From Megalobrama amblycephala (Eukaryota; Chordata; Actinopteri; Cypriniformes; Xenocyprididae), in assembly GCF_018812025.1 (NCBI RefSeq), contig NC_063054.1:39939396-40003395 (forward strand): a DNA stretch of 64,000 nucleotides, in the 5' to 3' direction. The translations under genes were made by a program, and so were the position numbers. The notes beneath the pieces are model-generated. The model was not told where the DNA came from and did no database searches. It was given only the letters and a program-made list of their open reading frames with translations. Below, one piece after another: positions 55,503 through 64,000 of the stretch (its first letter is position 1; each line of letters starts with the position of its first letter).

Positions 55503-55952
55503 TGTTACAACAGAGACACGGAGGCAGAGATAATAACAATCCAGGTAAGTTTATTCACGTATAAGCAGAGCACAGGGTGATGGTAAGCAGATAATGGAAT
55601 GATGAGAGATGAGGAGAATATAATACTGTCCTGATTATGTCTTGCAGATGCAGATGATGGAAGGAGCTGGCGGAGACACTCACACACACAAGCAGGTAAG
55701 TACACACGGGGAACAGGAGACGAGGAAGCTGGAGGAGACGACTGGAGCAGGTAGATATGGCGTTGGGAGTCCTTAAGGTAAGCATACATATGTCGTAGTG
55801 CAAACGAGACCGGACAGTGAGTGTGTGTGAGTGTGGTGGCTTTGTACTGGTGCTGATTGCGGTGCTGATGAGTAACAGGTGGCGGTGATCAGTATGCTGG
55901 TGATTGAGTGCGTGGGTAAGGGAGTGAGGTGGAACCTGACGTGTCTGTGACA
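55503..55952 (-). repeat. 3' LTR of the Gypsy element
   Basis: 450 bp, with AATAAA on the minus strand (GTGAATAAACTTAC) shortly before the end. Confidence 0.88.
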
Positions 55953-58900
55953 GTACCCCCCTCCCACGGCCCGCTCCTGAGGGCCGCGGACCCCGACGTC
56001 GTGGTGGTCTTCCTCTAGGGTGTGGGGAGGTCTGTCAGGGTGATTGGCGTGGAAGGTCTGTAACAGGATAGGATCAAGGATATCATTCTTGGGAACCCAT
56101 GAGCGTTCTTCGGGGCCATAGCCTTCCCAGTCGACGAGGTATTCAAGCTGACCACCACGGCGCCGGGAATCCAGGATTTCGTGAACCACGTAAGCTGTGC
56201 CGTCCTCCAGGATGAGTGGAAGGGGGGGCTCGGCGGCTGCCATGTCAGGTTCTGTGGAGGGAACAACAGAAGGGTGGTGAGGCTTAAGCAGTGATACGTG
56301 GAATGTAGGATGGATTCTACTGTACTGTGCTGGGAGTTGAAGACGGTAGGTGACGGGGTTGATCTGCCGGATGATGGTGAACGGGCCAATGAAGCGGGGA
56401 CTCAGCTTCTTGCAGGGCAGACGCATCCTGATGTCCCTGGTGGACAGCCAGACCTTCTGCCCCGGTTGGTAGATAGGAGCTTCGGAGCGCCGAAGGTCGG
56501 CCGTCGTCTTGCGCCTGCGCAGGGCTCTCTGCAGTTGGTGATGAGCTGAGTCCCAAACCCTCTCGCTCTCCCGGAACCAGTAGTCGACTGCGGGGACGTT
56601 GGAAGGTTCCCCATCCCAAGGGAACAGCGGGGTTGGTAGCCGAGTACGCACTGGAAGGGTGTCAGTCCAGTAGTGGCTTGGCGGAGGGAGTTCTGTGCGT
56701 ACTCGGCCCAACCCAGGTACTGGTTCCAGGAGTTCTGGTGGCCGTGACAGAAGGTACGCAGGAAGCGGCCTATCTCCTGGATCTTGCGTTCCGTCTGCCC
56801 GTTCGACTGAGGATGGTATCCAGATGACAGGCTGACGGTCACACCCAGGAGGGAGAAGAAGGCTTTCCAGACGTGGGAGACGAACTGGGGTCCTCTGTCG
56901 GAGACTATATCTTCAGGTATTCCATAATGACGAAAAACATGATTAAACATCAACTCAGCTGTTGTCATGGCAGTAGGTAGACCCTCCAGGGGTATCAGGC
57001 GGCAGGACTTTGAGAAGCGGTCTACCACCACCAGAATGCACGTGTGACCATCAGACTCAGGGAGATCTGTGACGAAGTCCACTCCCAGGTGTGACCAGGG
57101 TCTCTCAGGAACGGGCAGAGGTAGGAGCTTGCCGGTGGGAAGGTGGCGTGGGCTCTTGGAGATGGCGCACTCCCTGCAGCCCTGCACGTACCTTCTGACA
57201 TCGTTGGCCATGTTGGGCCACCAGAAGCGTTGTTTGAGCAACGAGAGGGTCTATTACCCCCGGGTGACCATGCCAATGAAGAGTGGGTATTGTGCAGAAG
57301 TGGATGCGACGTGCCCGTGTGACGTATTGCAAGCCTTGGGGACAACCCGGCGGAGTGCGTGTGGAGACATTGGAGGAGGGAATGGTTTCTTTGGACCACT
57401 GGATGGGGTTCACGAAGATGGACTCCGGCAGGATTGTTTCAGGATCTTCAGGCTTTTCCTCAGGGGAATGGAGGCGAGACAGCGCATCAGCTTTGGTATT
57501 TTTTGAACCAGGGCGGTAGGAGATAGAGAAATTGAACCTTGAGAAAAACATGGCCCAGCGAGCTTGGCGAGGGTTGAGTCTTTTGGCAGCCTTCAGATAT
57601 TCAAGGTTTTTATGATCAGTGAGAACTTGGAATGGATGAGTAGCCCCCTCCAACCAATGCCTCCACTCCTCGAGGGCAAGCTTGACGGCCAGGAGTTCGC
57701 GGTCACCGATGTCGTAATTGACCTCCGCCGGGTTGAGCTTGCGGGAGAAGAAGGCGCATGGATGGAGTCTACTTGGTGTCCCCTGCTGCTGTGATAGGAC
57801 CGCTCCCACTCCGGTGGTGGAGGCGTCCACTTCCACGACGAATGGGAGCTCTGGATTGGGGTGGACGAGGAGGGGAGCGGTGGTGAAGGCTCTTTTAAGG
57901 GTCTCGAAGGCGTTGGTGGCTTGTTGGGACCAGGACAGAGACTTGGGCTGGTTACGGAGTAAGTTGGTTAATGGACTGACGATGGTACTGTAGTTCTTGA
58001 TAAAACGGCGGTAGAAGTTGGAGAAACCTAGGAAGCGTTGGAGTTCTTTGATTGAAGATGGAGTGGGCCAGGACTGAATGGCGGAGACCTTCCCTCGTCC
58101 ATCCGGATGCCACTGTGATCTATTACGTACCCCAGGAATTGGACAGAGGGCTGGTGAAAGGAGCACTTCTCAGCTTTGAGGAAGAGGTGGAATTGCCGTA
58201 AGCGTTGGAGGACCTCCGCAACGTGGTGGCGATGTTCGGCCAAGCTCCGGGAGTAGATGAGGATGTCGTCTATATACACCAGAACGAACTTGTGGAGAAA
58301 CTCCCGGAGCACCTCGTGTATGAAATCCTGGAATACGGAGGGGGCGTTGACCAGGCCATACGGCATGACGAGATACTCGTAGTGTCCGTGGCCGTGACAA
58401 AGGCGGTCTTCCACTCGTCCCCCTCGCGTATCCGGATGAGGTTGTACGCGCTGCGGAGGTCCAGCTTAGTGAACACAGTGGCACCACGGAGATGTTCCAG
58501 GGCCGCTGGGACGAGGGGAAGCGGGTAGCGGAATTTAACTGTGATTTTGTTGAGGGCACGGTAATCAATGCAGGGCCTCAAGCCTCCGTCCTTCTTCGCC
58601 ACAAAAAAGAAGCTTGAAGCAGCAGGGGAAGTAGACGGGCGGATGTAACCTTGGTTGAGGGCCTCTTTGATGTATTCCTCCATGGCCTTCTCCTCCGGTA
58701 TTGACAGGGGGTAAATGCGTCCCCTGGGCACTGGTTCACCCGGTAGCAGATCGATGGCACAGTCCCATGGCCGGTGTGGAGGAAGCTTGGAGGCGCGTTG
58801 CGGGCAGAAAACGTCACTGAAGGGGGCGTAGTCCGGGGGACATCCACGGAGCGTTTCTCGACAGGGCTTTTGATAGAGGTGGCATTCATGGAGAGAGACT

Positions 58901-60209
58901 TGGAGAGTGGAGACTTTGGAACAGGAAGCGCTGGGAAGCAGTCTGGAAAGCAGTGGTCGCCCCACTTCAGGACTTCGCCCGTGCGCCAAGAGATGGTAGG
59001 GTTGTGTTGTTCCAGCCACGGGCGCCCTAGAACCATGTCAGCGGTGGATTCCTCCAGAACCAGCAGATGTATCTTTTCCGAATGCAGGATACCCACGCAG
59101 AGTTGAAGTGGTCCCACACAATGACGGATGTGCTTACGGCTCAGGGGTTTGCCCGTGATGGAGTGGATTTGATAGTTAACCGGAGACGGGGAGATCTTGA
59201 GCTTGAGTTGTCGACAGAGGGCGCCTGAGATGAAATTTCCTGCTGACCCTGAGTCGAGGAGCGCCACCACTGGAACAGAGGTATTTGCAGCAGTAAGGAT
59301 TACAATAGTCGTGAGTGGTTTCATTTTCTGAATGGAGGGGAAAATAGCACTCACCACGGGCCGAGGAGGACGGGTTGGGCATGTGGAGATAACATGCCCC
59401 GGAGATCCACAATATAAGCATAAGTTCAGGGTCAGCCTTCTTTGTCTTTCATTGGAGGTGAGACGTGAATGGTCGATTTGCATTGGCTCGGTGGCTGGTT
59501 CTGGAGAGCTGACGGGTTCAGACCGGCGGAGGAGGTTGGTGGCAGACGACTGGCCCTGGTGCTCGAGGAGACACGACTGCATACGAGAACCCACGCGGAT
59601 GGCGAGTTGGATGAAGCGTTCTAGTCCCATTGAGTCCTCGTATGCAGCGAGATGCAGCCGCACGTTGGGTTCCAACCCCTGACGAAAAGTGGTGATGAGG
59701 GCTTGTTCATTCCATCAGCTGGTGGCGGCTAGCGTTCGGAACTGCAAGGCATAATCATTTACAGAGAGATTCCTTTGCTTTAGATTATAGAGTTTCTCAC
59801 CAGTGGAAGAATCCTTCAGAGGTTTCCAGAAGACCTCACGGAAGTGAGAGACGAACGCCGAATATGATTGGACAACAGGGCCTTTCTGAGTCCACAGGGA
59901 GTCTGCCCATTGCAGGGCTTTACCTTGCAGTTGCGAAATGATGAACGCTATTTTTGCCGTGTCGGTAGTGTAGAGGTGCGGCTGCATCTCCAGGACCAGT
60001 TCGCATTGAAGAAGGAATCCGCTGCATTCCTCCGCCGATCCTGAGTAGGGCGCCGGTTTGGCCATGGGACTGGCGGTGAATGCTGGAGAAGGAGCGGTGA
60101 CGGAGGGTGCGGAAGCTGCAGCGGTGGATGTTGATGGTGAGGAGGGCTGTGGTGTGAGTGCTCGGCGCAGTGCGTCCACGAGCTCTTGAAACGGGTCGTT
60201 GGTGCTCAT
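55953..60209 (-). pseudogene. Gypsy gag-pol, broken by one nonsense codon and five frameshifts
   Basis: Gag begins at ATG 60209. After 164 codons TGA at 59717-59715 interrupts it, but the same frame continues to a zinc knuckle (CLYCGSPGHVISTC) and runs directly into the aspartic protease (LLDSGSAGNF), so gag and protease share one frame in this family. Frame changes follow near 58835, 58387, 58093, 57252 and 56630, each compatible with a one-base indel, several in G or C runs. Between them all expected motifs are visible: RT with YIDDILIYS, RNase H with [15 protein letters not shown] and TDHKNLEYL, integrase with [14 protein letters not shown] and SNGQTERKI, and a chromodomain with [12 protein letters not shown]. 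Intact catalytic residues beside many small indels suggest recent decay or base-calling errors. Confidence 0.88.
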
Positions 60210-60237
60210 GCTGTGAAGTTGTTAAGGTCCGGTCTTC

Positions 60238-60668
60238 TGTTACAACAGAGACACGGAGGCAGAGATAATAACAATCCAGGTAAGTTTATTCACGTATAAG
60301 CAGAGCACAGGGTGATGGTAAGCAGATAATGGAATGATGAGAGATGAGGAGAATATAATACTGTCCTGATTATGTCTTGCAGATGCAGATGATGGAAGGA
60401 GCTGGCGGAGACACTCACACACACAAGCAGGTAAGTACACACGGGAACAGGAGACGAGGAAGCTGGAGGAGACGACTGGAGCAGGTAGATATGGCGTTGG
60501 GAGTCCTTAAGGTACATACTATGTCGTAGTGCAAACAGACCGGACAGTGAGTGTGTGTGAGTGTGGTGGCTTTGTACTGGTGCTGATTGCGGTCTATGAA
60601 AAGGTGGCGGTGTAACTGGTGATTGAGTGCGTGGGTAAGGGAGTGAGGTGGAACCTGAGGCTGTGACC
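60238..60668 (-). repeat. 5' LTR of the Gypsy element
   Basis: 431 bp. It differs from the 3' LTR mainly by small deletions around 60440-60630. The outermost base of the 5' end is changed (GGTCACAG instead of TGTCACAG). A 28-base leader separates it from the gag ATG. Confidence 0.85.
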
Positions 60669-61402
60669 CGATATACTTCAAATGAAATCGAAGAACGAAC
60701 TGATGTGATGTCATTTTGAACAAAATTAGGCCAAAACAAAGTTATTTTGTGTTCTTTTTGGAAGTTCGAAACGGTTTGCCAAAGCGAACTTTCAGGAAAA
60801 TTTCGTTTCAGCTGCAAAACACCTTCATGCCACCATTGGTCCGTGACAATAACGTAACAGGAGATGTGCACTGAGGCTCCGCCTTCATTTTCACGGAAGT
60901 CTTCTCTGACTCATTTGATCTGTTGAGGTCATTGAGGTAAGATCTCTGCGGGTGAAAACATGAATACACTGGATAGCTGCTTTATAGTACAAAATTAAGT
61001 TGTGCTTCTGATTAAATGAGGCACTGACACTGTTTTTCGTGTTTGATACTGTAAAGCTGCTTGCTTTTAAGCAATCCATTGAATAAACATCTGACTGGAG
61101 TGCTAATTTGCAAAGCTCATGCTAACATACCCATGTTATGATCAGACGCTTATGCTTTCTAAAAAAATCTTGCTGTTTTTCTCATTTTTGTTGTGTTTAT
61201 TTTGTTACTGATAAGAAACTGTACAACATGTATTTACATATTCATCTAACTGTCACATCACAGTGTGGGTGGTGTCAGATGTTCGATTACAGTATATTAC
61301 AGCTCACGCATTTCGAACTTCATTTAACCTCTAAATGAAGAATGAAAAAGAACTTCGTTTGAAGTATGTCGGGGCCTTAACAGAAATAAGCACAAATGTC
61401 CT

Positions 61403-62390
61403 AGTACCCCAGAGTGCAGTCTGGACGATGGGGCGGGGCGAAACTTGACGCCTCACCCACCCCAATTTCAATGGTTTGTAACACAGCAAATCAGATTGGT
61501 AGACACTTCGAGCAAGTTATTAAAAAGAAAGATAGTTAATTCTTGTTATTGAAGACAGTACTTTAAGTGACCGATCCTCCCTCCAGGAGGTGCTGTGGTG
61601 AATACCCATGCCCAGAACTCTCCAGATTTTGATGCAGAGCCCCAAGTGCGGTCTGATGCAGCAGCAAACTTTGTGGCTAAGTTGGCTCCGCAATATGGAG
61701 GCCTTTATTGAGTCACGCAACAGCTGTGTGAAGTATATTATAGACTGGCCAGGGCTGATAATGGTCAAGACTTGGGAGTAGTGCATGTGGTAAATTTACA
61801 GCCCTTTCACAATTGGTAGACGGCTGAATCACAAGCCACACAAGCTCCTGGGAAAGTGGGACTGATGCTTTGAATGTTGTTCAGAAAGTTCAGGAATTGA
61901 CCGACAGTGTTGATATGAGGCTGTACTGAACCTCCTGCATTGGATGGAAGAAGATTTGCTTGATGCTAAGAGAGAGGCATATGACCCTTGTTCAATAGTG
62001 GAAGGCACCACAAACACAAGGGAGGAAGATGTTTGTTTGTTTGTTTGTTTTTTGACATTTGGTCTTTGACTGATCCTGTCCATAGCCCATTACAAGCTTG
62101 TCACTACAATTTAAGGCCTAGGATACACCCTAGAGTGACAACAGACTGGACGACTACTCAGTGGAGAAATGAGTTCCATACCAAAAGAGAGATTGGTAGT
62201 ATCACTCAAGAGAAGAAGAGGAAGAGGAGTGATAACAATAGATTTAAATGTTGAACTGTTGTTATTAGTTTTGGTTCATGGTTAAATTAAGATGCTGTTT
62301 TTCTCTATACATGTTTAAAAAATGTACAACAATGCTGTGCAGTAGGTTCGAGCGGTATCATTTTTTCCACTCAGTGTATTTTGCTTATTT
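61403..62390. other. No confident gene; (TTTG)n tract
   Basis: A short (TTTG)n tract lies at about 62033-62050. A plus-strand frame to 62254 (CHYNLRPRIHPRVTTDWTTT) looks protein-like at its end but I could not place it in a family. Confidence 0.35.
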
Positions 62391-62729
62391 TTATATTTGC
62401 TTTTCTTCGAAGGAATCTTTGAGAGCATCGAAAGCTATGTTAATACCATAACTCATCTGGTGACGTATGTTTCCAGCGTGATTTATTTGCAAATGCATGT
62501 ACTTGTCAGCTGTTGTATCTAAACATCCAACCATGAATGGAAGTTGTGTTAGATTTTCTGCTCTGTCATTTACAGCTGAGAACAGCTTTTTTTCTGCTGA
62601 GGGGGAAGATATAATGGTATGGATGTATGTATTTTTAAAGCCCATGTTTTGGGTTTTCCAGAGCCTTGCATTTCTGGGGAGAATATATGCTGCCCTATTC
62701 TGTTCTGCTTTGTACTTACATACAATCAT
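62391..62729 (-). pseudogene. Possible Harbinger-like nuclease remnant
   Basis: A 112-codon minus-strand frame includes AENLTQLPFMVGCLDTTADK and HQMSYGINIAFDALKDS. This loosely follows the 'P.vvG.iDgthi.i...' and 'y..K...siN.q.v.D' pattern of HARBI1-type nucleases. The conserved DG is replaced by DT and most of the domain is absent. The assignment is weak. Confidence 0.3.
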
Positions 62730-63287
62730 TATTGGTAACCTGTGTCGTGTGGATCATTTATGACACACTATAGGTTACAAGTGGAGAATAAGAATCTAGG
62801 GTTGTCTTTGTTGTGGTCAATTAAACTTGAAAAATAAGCTTTTCTTGCAGACCTCATTGTATTATTTAGCATTTTCAGATCAGTCTTATAGATACAATGG
62901 TGAACTGTAAGCTTTGTGCGCTTCCATTGCCTTTTTACTGTCCTGGAGTCTCTTCTTAATTTTACGATGGATGTACTATTTCTCCATGGGGCTTTAATTG
63001 TCCTAGAGACAGTCTTTGTTTTTAAAGGAGAAACAAAGTTAATACCTTCAGAGTGGCTGAAACTAAAATTCTCAACAAAAGTGTCTGAGGAGGAAGAGAT
63101 GACATGAGCTCCATGAAGGTAGCGGCCGAATCAGCAGAGAGATAGCGCTTATTGACATTTCTCTTATCACTCACTTCTGGTACATACTGAAAACTTCACA
63201 AAGACACAGTAGTTGACAGATATGACAACAATCTGTGGGTGTTTGACGGTTAAGCCACATAAGATCATCAGATCATACGAGAACTCA
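62730..63287. other. No gene recognised
   Basis: Short frames only. Confidence 0.35.
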
Positions 63288-63535
63288 GGAAAATGGTGAC
63301 AGGTTTTGACAGGAATCTCCTTCACATTGACATTCAAACAGGTCTCCTTGTTGACGATATCATGATGTCGGCACTTTTGATGTACCTGAAGCAGCCGAGC
63401 TGCATCTACTGTGCATATCTATGGTTGGCAACCCTAGCTGTGGTGAATGCACAGGTAAGTGCTCTTCCTCAGACAAAATGCAGAAGTGTAACCAGATGTG
63501 ACCTGAAAATCTTTGTGGAATTTTTTTATCTTATA

Positions 63536-63599
<64 letters not shown>

Positions 63600-63739
63600 C
63601 ACACATACATATATATATTTTTAACCATTCCTTCAAAAATAGGAAGTGTTACAACCCAAACCTGATGAGGTACAGATTTTAAATGAAGACACTGGAGGAC
63701 TTCATTTCTTAGCAGACCAAGGAAACACACAATATCCAG
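63288..63739 (+). CDS. Two exons of an unidentified gene near the right edge
   Basis: The first exon ends at 63454 with donor GTAAGT and probably starts at 63288 after AACTCAG. It encodes NLLHIDIQTGLLVDDIMMSA, then LLMYLKQPSC. The second exon is 63643-63739, with acceptor AAAATAG and donor GTAAGA, and joins in phase 0 to read EVLQPKPDEVQILNEDTGGL, with phase 1 at its end. The intron holds a (TA)n tract. The open frame across the junction supports coding. The first exon is faintly like the 'LlddeiinaaM.Ll' start of Ulp1-like cysteine-protease domains in fish element genes, but that is a guess. The gene would continue beyond the window. Confidence 0.35.
63535..63606. repeat. (TA)n/(CA)n microsatellite
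   Basis: TA runs followed by ACACACAC, inside the intron between the two exons above. Confidence 0.93.
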
Positions 63740-64000
63740 GTAAGATTGAAATGTTGTTACAAAATGTGAATGTAACTATCAACAATATTACAGGGACAGA
63801 TTATAAATAATTAGAAGGAACTTTACAATGCTCTGGAGGTTGAATCACACAAAGCGGAAACAATGCAGCCACCACTGGAATAAAAATCCATGAATAAATA
63901 GATCTGTTAGGATAGGTAAAACATCAGGACATGAAATTGAAATTTAAATTAATGTGAAAATGTATTAGTTCATTGATGATTCAGGATTTTGCATCGTCGG
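63740..64000. other. Right edge, no feature supported
   Basis: AT-rich. The next exon of the gene at 63288 may lie beyond the window. Confidence 0.4.

Larger units (their letters stand above)
55503..60668 (-). mobile_element. Ty3/Gypsy chromovirus element, full length but inactivated
   Basis: The LTRs are at 55503-55952 (450 bp) and 60238-60668 (431 bp), with the ends TGTCACAG and TGTAACA on the minus strand. CGAT at 55499-55502 is repeated at 60669-60672 as a 4-bp target duplication. A polypurine tract (GGGAGGGGGG) stands inside the 3' LTR. The interior has gag, protease, RT, RNase H, integrase and chromodomain in order, but one stop and five frame changes interrupt it. It is the same family as the fragment at 20912-21609 and distinct from the sushi element at 37.3 kb. 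Confidence 0.9.
55494..61376. mobile_element. MITE with GGCCCCGATATACTTCAAA ends, split by a Gypsy insertion
   Basis: The left end GGCCCCGAT (55494-55502) is interrupted by the Gypsy element and continues as ATACTTCAAATGAAATCG at 60673. The right end, TTCGTTTGAAGTATGTCGGGGCC, finishes at 61376 and is its inverted repeat. Without the Gypsy DNA the MITE is about 715 bp. Confidence 0.8.
54290..61402. mobile_element. Second copy of piggyBac-like element 2, fragmented by nested insertions
   Basis: 54309-54425 (TTTGTCTTCCCAGGTGTGAA; CATGTCTTACAAATCTAAA), 55250-55493 (CATTTTGAAACAAAAAGTC; AGTCTTATGAACA; TGTATTCAGCACAAACT) and 61377-61402 (AACAGAAATAAGCACAAATG) align in order with 26077-26480 of the element at 24980-26532. 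The gaps are filled by the MITE at 54444, the MITE at 55494 and the Gypsy element inside the latter. Outer ends are degraded. Confidence 0.7.

Noticed and set aside
1..64000. tRNA-derived SINE, tRNA or rRNA genes
   Set aside because: I looked for A/B-box pairs and for the start of known cyprinid SINEs and saw none that I could support.

Overview
The window looks like gene-poor, transposon-dense chromosomal DNA of a teleost, most likely a cypriniform (carp/minnow type) fish. The evidence is spliced genes with GT-AG introns, AATAAA polyadenylation signals, a cyprinid-type C2H2 zinc-finger exon, and copies of piggyBac, hAT, Harbinger, THAP/P-like, L1, L2 and Ty3/Gypsy (sushi-like chromovirus) elements of the kinds common in these genomes. 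The species cannot be fixed by reading alone. I saw no rRNA, tRNA or CRISPR array.

Layout. 1-5 kb: a deletion derivative of a piggyBac element with intact TTAA ends. 5.2-6.1 kb: an intact final exon with nine C2H2 fingers. 7.4-12.9 kb: MITEs, a block rich in paired AGGCCTA motifs, a hAT MITE with a perfect 8-bp target duplication, and a (TA)n tract. 13.4-19.1 kb: a GC-rich repeat territory with two parts, a tandem array built on a 'CCCATTATTTGCCC' motif and a set of degenerate modules that each open with 'ATATCTCGGGAAC'. A 5'-truncated L1 retroposon sits inside the array, flanked by a 12-bp target duplication. 19.2-20.0 kb: a compact three-exon transcription unit with inverted CCAAT box, TATA box, small ORF and polyA signal. 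I do not recognise its product. 20.2-23.8 kb: a lone exon resembling fish G2E3/HECT-like genes, the 3' stump of a Gypsy element, a hAT-like MITE, and the last exons of a BEN-domain gene. 25-31 kb: a second piggyBac-like element, a BED-finger exon, and a decayed Harbinger transposon with both its Myb-like and nuclease genes. 32.8-34.8 kb: three clean phase-1 exons ending a gene of unknown function. 37.3-43.0 kb: a complete, young sushi-type LTR retrotransposon with intact gag and pol linked by a UUUAAAA slippery site. 43.7-45.1 kb: a hAT transposase with one frameshift. 46-54 kb: solo LTR, MITEs and the two halves of an L2 LINE. 54.3-61.4 kb: a nested set in which a piggyBac-like copy was hit by two MITEs, one of which was then hit by a Gypsy element now carrying one nonsense codon and five frameshifts. 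61.4-64 kb: weak Harbinger-like remnants and two exons of an unknown gene running off the right edge.

The host genes do not form a pathway. The organising process is repeated transposition. The strongest host or domesticated candidates are the zinc-finger exon, the BEN gene, the 32.8-34.8 kb gene and the small TATA-driven unit at 19.2-20.0 kb. Many ORFs of 60-130 codons on both strands are chance or antisense frames of these elements and are not listed.
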